From: Picocystis sp. L7
Lineage: Eukaryota; Chlorophyta; Picocystophyceae; Picocystales; Picocystaceae
DNA: 64,000 nucleotides
Direction of reading: 5' to 3'
Assembly: GCA_020975725.1 (NCBI GenBank)
Contig: QXJR01000016.1
Location: 248,001 to 312,000, forward strand
Positions 58,835 to 64,000 of the stretch are shown piece by piece; positions within the stretch are counted from its first letter, which is position 1, and each line of letters opens with the position of its first letter. A program made the position numbers and the translations under genes. The notes beneath the pieces are model-generated. The model was not told where the DNA came from and did not search any database. It saw only the letters and a list, made by a program, of their open reading frames with translations.

Positions 58835-60085
58835 CGGAAAGTTCACAGGAGGGAGCCATCCTCAGGAGGAAGGAGTTTTTTCTCCGAAGAACGGGAACGG
58901 TGGTGGCCGGGTGTGGCCAGGTGGGGAGGAGCTGATGGATCCATCCAAGGAACCTGAAGGAGGCACAGCTGAAGACTTCGTGGTCCAACATTGGGAGGAC
59001 GAGAGACGGACCGCCAGGGGAAGAAAAAACATGCCGTGATTGCGGTCGAATGTTCGACATGGGATTTCAGAAGACATGACCGGATGGGACAGCACAAAGC
59101 AATTCAGGACCCTCGCTCCTCTCTCATGCACCTGAAGATGAAGAGCTCCTGGAGCAACTAGCTGCGCCCAACTTCTTGTGTGGATGTGTGACATGCATGG
59201 ACAAGGGACGCTCGAAAACTAATCCTTAGAAAGACCAGGGATGAGGGCTCGCATTTATCGTCTTCAGGTACATGATTGTAGCCAGCACGTACATGCCTCC
59301 TTTTGAAGTAGAGATCTGTCATGAGTTTCCACTTCCTCTATGCACATACGTGTAGAATGCCCCCCCACAAGACAGCGATTCGCCTGGCGTTGGAAGGTTT
59401 GGAGACATCGACACCACCTGTGGGCGTTAATGCCTGTAGGGAGGCCAGCACTTGGGATATGCCACAGGCAGGCGGAGTGGTCAGAAAAGACGCCTTGTGG
59501 AATCCGCACTGAACATTTGTTTTTCCCAGCTGAGCGTGCTTGCACGTCACTCGCTCACGTTGGCACTGTTCATGGACTGGACGCTGGTTGTCATGTCGGG
59601 TTCGACCAGGAAGCAGTGTTTTCTCGCCCGTCGTGCCCCACCATCACAGCATGTTCATCCGCAGTCCCATCGGTACGAGGCCCCACCTTCGTCTGGCGTT
59701 GAACCTGTTCCATGGAAAGAGGTTGTTGGATCCTGCGCGTTCGTACGTGAGTGATCCGCCAGACGAAAGTTGTGTAGTTCCGTAACCTGTAAGACCAGAA
59801 GACGTGTCCTTCTTCAACCGTCCATTCACAATCTCTTTCCCCACGTAGATCGCCCCAGTCCAGGCTGTCGACCCCAGTGGGGCGTCTTCCCTCTGAATCC
59901 GGGTCAAGATCCTTGGACTGTCGGAATGGGAGCGATCATCTACCACTTCTCTCTAATCCAGGAAGCACCAGATAAGTGTTCGAAGGTCACGTCAAAGTGT
60001 GACGGAGCCACCGCGCGGCACTTGACCAGAACGACCCGGCAGTATAAGAAAAGGTTCAGCTGACCGGAACATAAACCTACCGATC
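58835..60085. other. Divergent spacer between UTP25 and the Cys-rich protein gene
   Basis: 1.25 kb. Contains the conserved upstream element at about 59869. Open frames up to about 120 codons on both strands, none recognisable; no RNA gene seen. Confidence 0.45.
59869..59890 (+). promoter_or_regulatory. Upstream element shared by the two Cys-rich genes, copy 1
   Basis: CGACCCCAGTGGGGCGTC with following TTCCC lies about 215 bp before the ATG at 60086. The same sequence, with one base changed, lies about 210 bp before the ATG of the paralogue at 62235. Its core ccccagtgggg is a near palindrome. Confidence 0.5.
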
Positions 60086-60814
60086 ATGACAAGGACCATG
60101 TGGGCCGTCTTCCTGGCCATGGTTGTGCGTTGTGATAGCATGAGCGCGTTGCAAACCAGCGACGAAGATGTTACTGTGCCAGATCTGTGCTACAGCTATC
60201 CTTATGCCGATGCCGCGTCAACTCCCACCGCCTTTTGCTTCGGATGCTCTACTCTTGCTGAGTCCACGTTCACATTCAGCCAATCAAGCCTAACCATCAA
60301 TGGCACCACAAATGGAAACTTCACCTGTGAAGACGTGCCAGGAAGTTGGGGTCAAACAGTCTGCCTACCTGAGCCGTACGAACCTCGGTCATGCGTCCAA
60401 GCAGCCAACCTGACAGTGCTTGAACCAACCTGCTCTAACGGCGGAAGCATGGACCCTTGCGCATACAACCTCACCATGGCTATGATGACAAGCGGAACGA
60501 ACCAGCAGTACGTGTACTTTGGCAGATACAACTTTACTTGTCCCAGAGTGCAAGGATACAAAACACCCTCACAGAATGAAGCGACGTACTGGCTTGGAAA
60601 GAACTCGAGTGACGTGTACACCATGAGAAACGTTGATGGACAACTGAAACTAGATTACAGTGACTGCCAGGCTGAGGTTGTCGTGCTTTCTGGATCCTTC
60701 CTCGATGTGTCAGCTCATGGAACGGATAACAGCGCAACATCCTTGAGGAACATGGTTGCTAGTTTACCTTTGTCCTTGGTCCTGCTCTTCCTTCTGTACG
60801 TGCACCATTTCTAG
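60086..60814 (+). CDS. Secreted ten-cysteine protein, first of a tandem pair (unknown family)
   Basis: I recognise no family. 242 residues. An N-terminal hydrophobic signal peptide (MTRTMWAVFLAMVVRCDSMS) and a C-terminal hydrophobic tail (LPLSLVLLFLLYVHHF) with no basic residues after it suggest a GPI-anchored or membrane-tethered surface protein. Between them are ten Cys in the same order as in the paralogue at 62235 (CY, FC, GC, FTC, VC, SC, TC, PC, TC, DC), plus several N-glycosylation sites (NGT, NFT, NLT, NSS). The best-conserved block is PYEPRSCVQAANLTVLEPTC followed by SNGGSMDPCAYNLTMAMMT. The product is probably extracellular with disulphides. One exon; the ATG has AAGG-rich context and is the first in frame. 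It could be lineage-specific. Confidence 0.8.
   Translation: MTRTMWAVFLAMVVRCDSMSALQTSDEDVTVPDLCYSYPYADAASTPTAFCFGCSTLAESTFTFSQSSLTINGTTNGNFTCEDVPGSWGQTVCLPEPYEPRSCVQAANLTVLEPTCSNGGSMDPCAYNLTMAMMTSGTNQQYVYFGRYNFTCPRVQGYKTPSQNEATYWLGKNSSDVYTMRNVDGQLKLDYSDCQAEVVVLSGSFLDVSAHGTDNSATSLRNMVASLPLSLVLLFLLYVHHF
60375..60490 (+). repeat. 116-bp near-identical block, copy in first Cys-rich gene
   Basis: By eye 112 of 116 bases match 62515-62630 without gaps, including synonymous positions, while the sequence on either side of the block is strongly diverged. Confidence 0.85.
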
Positions 60815-62234
60815 TACGGACTTTCAGGGTAGAGGTCGTGGCTGTAAGAGCAGCGAAGACGGGCTTCTGGCTCTACACAATCGACCCGTGCATCTGGACG
60901 GACCCATGTCCACCTGGCCCTGATGGCAAACACGTCCAGTGCATCGCCCCTGTTCTGTTGGCCTGGGACCGGGCACTGGATGAAACAAGGCACCCTGTAA
61001 TGCAATCGATGTGTTCTGATGTCCCTTTGCTGGCCCAGCAAGCAGCCCTCGAAACCAAGTAGCTGCGGATGGAGTCCTGGACGGTCAGGAGCTCTCCTCT
61101 GGCCATCGAGGTCAGGCCCTCCCAGGAGGGGCCGTCAGACAATGCGGCCATCCTGTGAACACCAGCAGACAAGACCTGATGCAGCACCTCTGCTTGCCGA
61201 CCCCGTACTTGCCAACAGGGGGGGGCCATAACAATAGGCATATCTGCAGACCATCGGTCGTGTTGAGTTCAGGGCTTGCCACCCCGTGTCGCAGGGCATG
61301 CCCCTTTCCCGGGAAAGCCAATGCTCAGAACAAATGGCGCACGCCCAGCACGCACAAACCACCTGCGGAGGACGGTCCCACCACTCCAATCCAACAGGCT
61401 TCCAAGCAGGCACGGGAGGAGGGGGAGAAGGAAGCTGTCTTTCGAAGGAGGAGGAGTTGCATCCGCGATCGCACATCCCGCCCGGAACGCTCCTGCTGTG
61501 AGCTGGCGTCGACCTTGTTTGCCAAGCAGCAGACGAAAGGAGGATCGAACCGCCATGGCAGCAGCGCGGGCTTCCTGAGACACGATCGAGAAGGCCGGAG
61601 GACTTGCGTGTGCTTCCCTTTCTGCCCACCCATCTGCAACCGCACTGGAGAGGATCTGGAAATGACCGAAGAAGCGACCGGCACAACCCACGGGCCTCCG
61701 TCCATTCCGGAACGTGCCTCCTGAGGCTTCCTGCGATGCACTGTGTTCCTGAGGGGGAAATAACGGACTTCGGATTGCCCAGGCAGGAAACGGACCAAGT
61801 CTTGTCTCCGCGACGTCCATCGGGATCCCGGATTGGGCCCCATGCCCTCCCGACCGTTGCCGAGGTGCGATGCACAAGCCTTGGTGGTGGTGGTGGTGGT
61901 GCGACGTCCAGAAAGGCGGGTTTCGATCCGCCCCACCCTCGGATCGGACGGACGTCCGGTCTCGGGGGAACCGCCCCATCCCCCGTTCGATCCGTTGGAT
62001 GCCTCCCCCGACCCGGGGCGACCCGACCCCAGTGGGGCGTCCTCCCAGTCGGGCCCTCCTTCCTTTCGTTCTATCCCAGGAACCAAGGGGATCCGACCGG
62101 GCGGTGATTCGTCAGCATCGATGGCCACGAACGAAGGAGACGAGTAGGACTTGATCGTTTCTTCGCGGCTTCGACCGAAACGCAGCTGCACGGGAAGAGA
62201 GGGGCCAGGTGCCGGAGGGGAACCCACACTGGAA
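60815..62234. other. Spacer between the two tandem Cys-rich genes
   Basis: 1.42 kb. Overlapping frames on both strands (up to 328 codons on the minus strand at 61325-62311), but no two agree in showing a recognisable domain, and the largest overlaps the start of the second Cys-rich gene. A (ggt)n-like stretch (about 61880-61900) and the shared upstream element (about 62024) are the only local features. Confidence 0.45.
62024..62045 (+). promoter_or_regulatory. Upstream element shared by the two Cys-rich genes, copy 2
   Basis: CGACCCCAGTGGGGCGTC plus CTCCC, about 210 bp before the ATG at 62235; counterpart of the element at 59869. Confidence 0.5.
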
Positions 62235-63068
62235 ATGGAGAAGACCATCCTGTGGTTGTTCGCCGCGATGGCGTTCGTATTTGCTGTCGACAAGAGCTTG
62301 TGGCAGACCAAGGCCGAACAAGTGGACGTGCAAAGCTTGTGCTACCAAGGGCCTTTCATGTTCGCGAGCTTGAACAGCTCCCGCTTCTGCGGTGCCTGCT
62401 CCGAGCTAGCCGGCTCCAACACCAATTACGAGATGGCAGGAGACTTTTCCTCCGGGAACTTCACCTGCAACGGCGTCTTGGGACGATGGGGGGGCGCAGA
62501 ATGCTCGTTTCGTCCGTACGAACCTCGGACATGCATCCAAGCAGCCAACCTGACAGTGCATGAACCAACCTGCTCTAACGGCGGAAGCATGGACCCTTGC
62601 GCATACAACCTCACCATGGCCATGATGACAACTGGTGAGGATCAAGACTACGTGTACTTGGGAAGAGGAGATGGAACCTGCCCAAAACTACAAGGATATG
62701 CAAGCGGCTCAAGGGATGCTGTGGTATATTCATTGCCTGTGAGCTTTTCAGTTGGTTCATACGAGATCGTGAATGTAGGCGGTCAACTGCGCATACGTCA
62801 TGATGACTGCAGCGCTGTGGTACATGTGCTGTCAGGTAGCTTTCTAAATGCAAGTGCTGGACCGCAACCTCCTAATGAAGAGATCCCTGGCACGGACGCA
62901 GGGTCTGGTCTTCAACCTGACAATTCATCACCAACCGGAACACCTGGGAGCTCTACCTCTCCTGGGGCAGGTGACTCCACGAGTCCTGCACAAGATGCAG
63001 GGACCACACCCATTTACTTCGCGGTGCTGCTTGTTCCCCTTTTGATCACAGTGTTTGGTCAAGAATGA
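62235..63068 (+). CDS. Secreted ten-cysteine protein, second of a tandem pair (unknown family)
   Basis: Paralogue of the gene at 60086 in the same orientation; 277 residues. Signal peptide MEKTILWLFAAMAFVFAVDK. Then the same ten Cys (CY, FC, AC, FTC, EC, TC, TC, PC, TC, DC), the block PYEPRTCIQAANLTVHEPTC continuing to SMDPCAYNLTMAMMT, and the shared motif VYLGRGDGTCPKLQGY. It differs from its neighbour by a longer Pro/Ser/Thr/Gly-rich stalk (about 210-260, for example SSPTGTPGSSTSPGAG), probably O-glycosylated, before the C-terminal hydrophobic segment IYFAVLLVPLLITVF, which fits a GPI signal or a tail anchor. Outside the near-identical block the two proteins agree only at scattered positions and at the Cys. 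Function unknown; a cell-surface or wall role is inferred. Confidence 0.82.
   Translation: MEKTILWLFAAMAFVFAVDKSLWQTKAEQVDVQSLCYQGPFMFASLNSSRFCGACSELAGSNTNYEMAGDFSSGNFTCNGVLGRWGGAECSFRPYEPRTCIQAANLTVHEPTCSNGGSMDPCAYNLTMAMMTTGEDQDYVYLGRGDGTCPKLQGYASGSRDAVVYSLPVSFSVGSYEIVNVGGQLRIRHDDCSAVVHVLSGSFLNASAGPQPPNEEIPGTDAGSGLQPDNSSPTGTPGSSTSPGAGDSTSPAQDAGTTPIYFAVLLVPLLITVFGQE
62515..62630 (+). repeat. 116-bp near-identical block, copy in second Cys-rich gene
   Basis: Counterpart of 60375-60490; four differences by eye in 116 bp. Identity falls sharply on both sides. Confidence 0.85.
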
Positions 63069-64000
63069 AAACATTGTAGTAATGTATCCTGGTGCAGCGA
63101 TGATCAGCAGCACAAATGGAGCACTCCACAACCTGGTCGAAATCACAACAACCTTTGAAGGACAAGTACTGCTTTGGGGCGGAATGTATGATCATGCCTT
63201 CCTTTTTTCTGGGACGGCTCGTATTGTTGGATGATAGGAGGCTCGTGCTGTCCATGCATGCAGACCAGTGTCTTATGCTTGAAGTCGCCGCGTTCAATTA
63301 CTATCGAAGATGTCCACGATTGTCCTTTTCTGCGTTGTTAAAGAGCTTCAATGCCTTTCAGCGACCAATCGGTTGTGTTTGAGCACTTTTACACACATTG
63401 TCCTCTCCGAACATCGAGGTCAGGTGAACCACATTGTGCAAGGATGATTGGATACGAATTGGATAGCCAGGAATAGAGACTCCGCAGCCAAAGTGGTTGA
63501 GGAATGGTTTTGTGAGGTAGCGTGTCCATTTAAGTAGGCAAGTATACAACACAACAAAGCCAACAGGATGTCGGTCCAACGCTTGAAACTCCATCCTAGC
63601 TCACGATCTTTTGAATTTGATGGGCAAGCCTTGAATACCATGGTGTGAAGCAAAGAAACTGCTTCGGTGGTTCTGCACCTTGGTGATGATTCCTTCATGT
63701 GCCATGTATTGAGGTTACTTTCCGTGCCAACCGATCGGAGTGTTGGCGGTTCAAGACAGGGTGCCACCTTCGCATCTCGTATTCAACCAGTCGGTTCCCC
63801 CTTGTCTTCATGCAAGCATGGTCCATGTTTTGAGGAGTCTGATCACGTGGATTCTTCCCCATTGCAAGCTAGTATGGGCAGGTGGGACTTCCCTTTCGTG
63901 GTGGATTCCCGCCTTGGATTCAAAGGCACATGCTGGATAGGGGAATGTAGGCTTGACATGCAATCCCACACCTTCATTGGTTTTGCTGTCTCGTCCGGCT
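63069..64000. other. AT-richer spacer to the window edge, no gene recognised
   Basis: 932 bp downstream of the second Cys-rich gene. Short frames only (115 codons or fewer), no RNA gene or repeat seen. Similar in texture to the spacers at 7160-8800 and 37767-39650. Confidence 0.5.

Noticed and set aside
60838-61062. 74-codon frame just after the first Cys-rich gene, with several Cys
   Set aside because: The Cys spacing does not match the paralogues and there is no ATG at its listed start, so it is more likely 3' untranslated sequence.
61325-62311. 328-codon minus-strand frame between the two Cys-rich genes
   Set aside because: It is antisense to the second Cys-rich gene's start, low in sequence complexity and without recognisable domains.

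Overview
The window is nuclear DNA from a photosynthetic eukaryote of the green lineage (Viridiplantae), most likely a unicellular green alga. The evidence is a nucleus-encoded cytochrome b6f subunit VII (PetM) and a plastid bL17 protein that both carry transit-like leaders, a plant-type GDP-mannose 3,5-epimerase, a fused plastid-type NADH glutamate synthase, plant-like UBP12/13 (USP7), MTV1/tepsin, BPL1 and RAB2 proteins, spliceosomal introns and a eukaryotic tRNA-Val. Species cannot be named from the sequence.

Layout: (1) 1-6709, CNOT1 (minus, cut at its 3' end by the window edge); (2) a 3 kb spacer with a minisatellite and a G-rich 11-bp repeat; (3) 9.8-26.5 kb, mostly secretory-pathway and housekeeping genes: USP7/UBP12, SEC13, SRP9, GME, RRP1, derlin, MCTS1, a coiled-coil protein, a MULE-like DNA transposon with 11-bp target duplications, SEC22 and an elongin-B-like protein; (4) 26.7-37.6 kb: tRNA-Val, fumarase, dUTPase, an S40/DUF584-like protein, RAB2, an OSCA/CSC1 channel and a double-DOMON cytochrome b561; (5) 37.6-39.9 kb, an AT-richer spacer; (6) 39.9-48.6 kb: PetM, tepsin/MTV1, plastid bL17, BPL1-like, mitochondrial uS17, COQ2; (7) 49-58.8 kb: glutamate synthase and UTP25; (8) 59-63 kb: two tandem paralogous secreted, ten-cysteine proteins of no family I recognise, followed by another spacer.

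Genes alternate strands closely, giving many short convergent 3' junctions and shared divergent promoters. Introns are few (0-3 per gene) and short (about 75-420 bp). They sit mostly near the 5' end, and nearly half of the donors I could place read GTGCGN. The largest genes (glutamate synthase, OSCA, b561, fumarase, UTP25, RRP1) show no intron. Gene models were built by hand from homology, reading phase and GT-AG sites, and junctions could shift by a base or so.

Functional links: SRP9, SEC13, SEC22, derlin, RAB2 and tepsin all serve ER/Golgi/TGN traffic. Fumarase, COQ2 and uS17 are mitochondrial. PetM, bL17 and glutamate synthase are plastid proteins. RRP1 and UTP25 are ribosome-biogenesis factors. 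The most unusual content is the tandem Cys-rich pair with a 116-bp near-identical block, the MULE-like element whose terminal repeat adjoins a coding frame, and a recurring pair of GTTAAC sites in three promoter regions.
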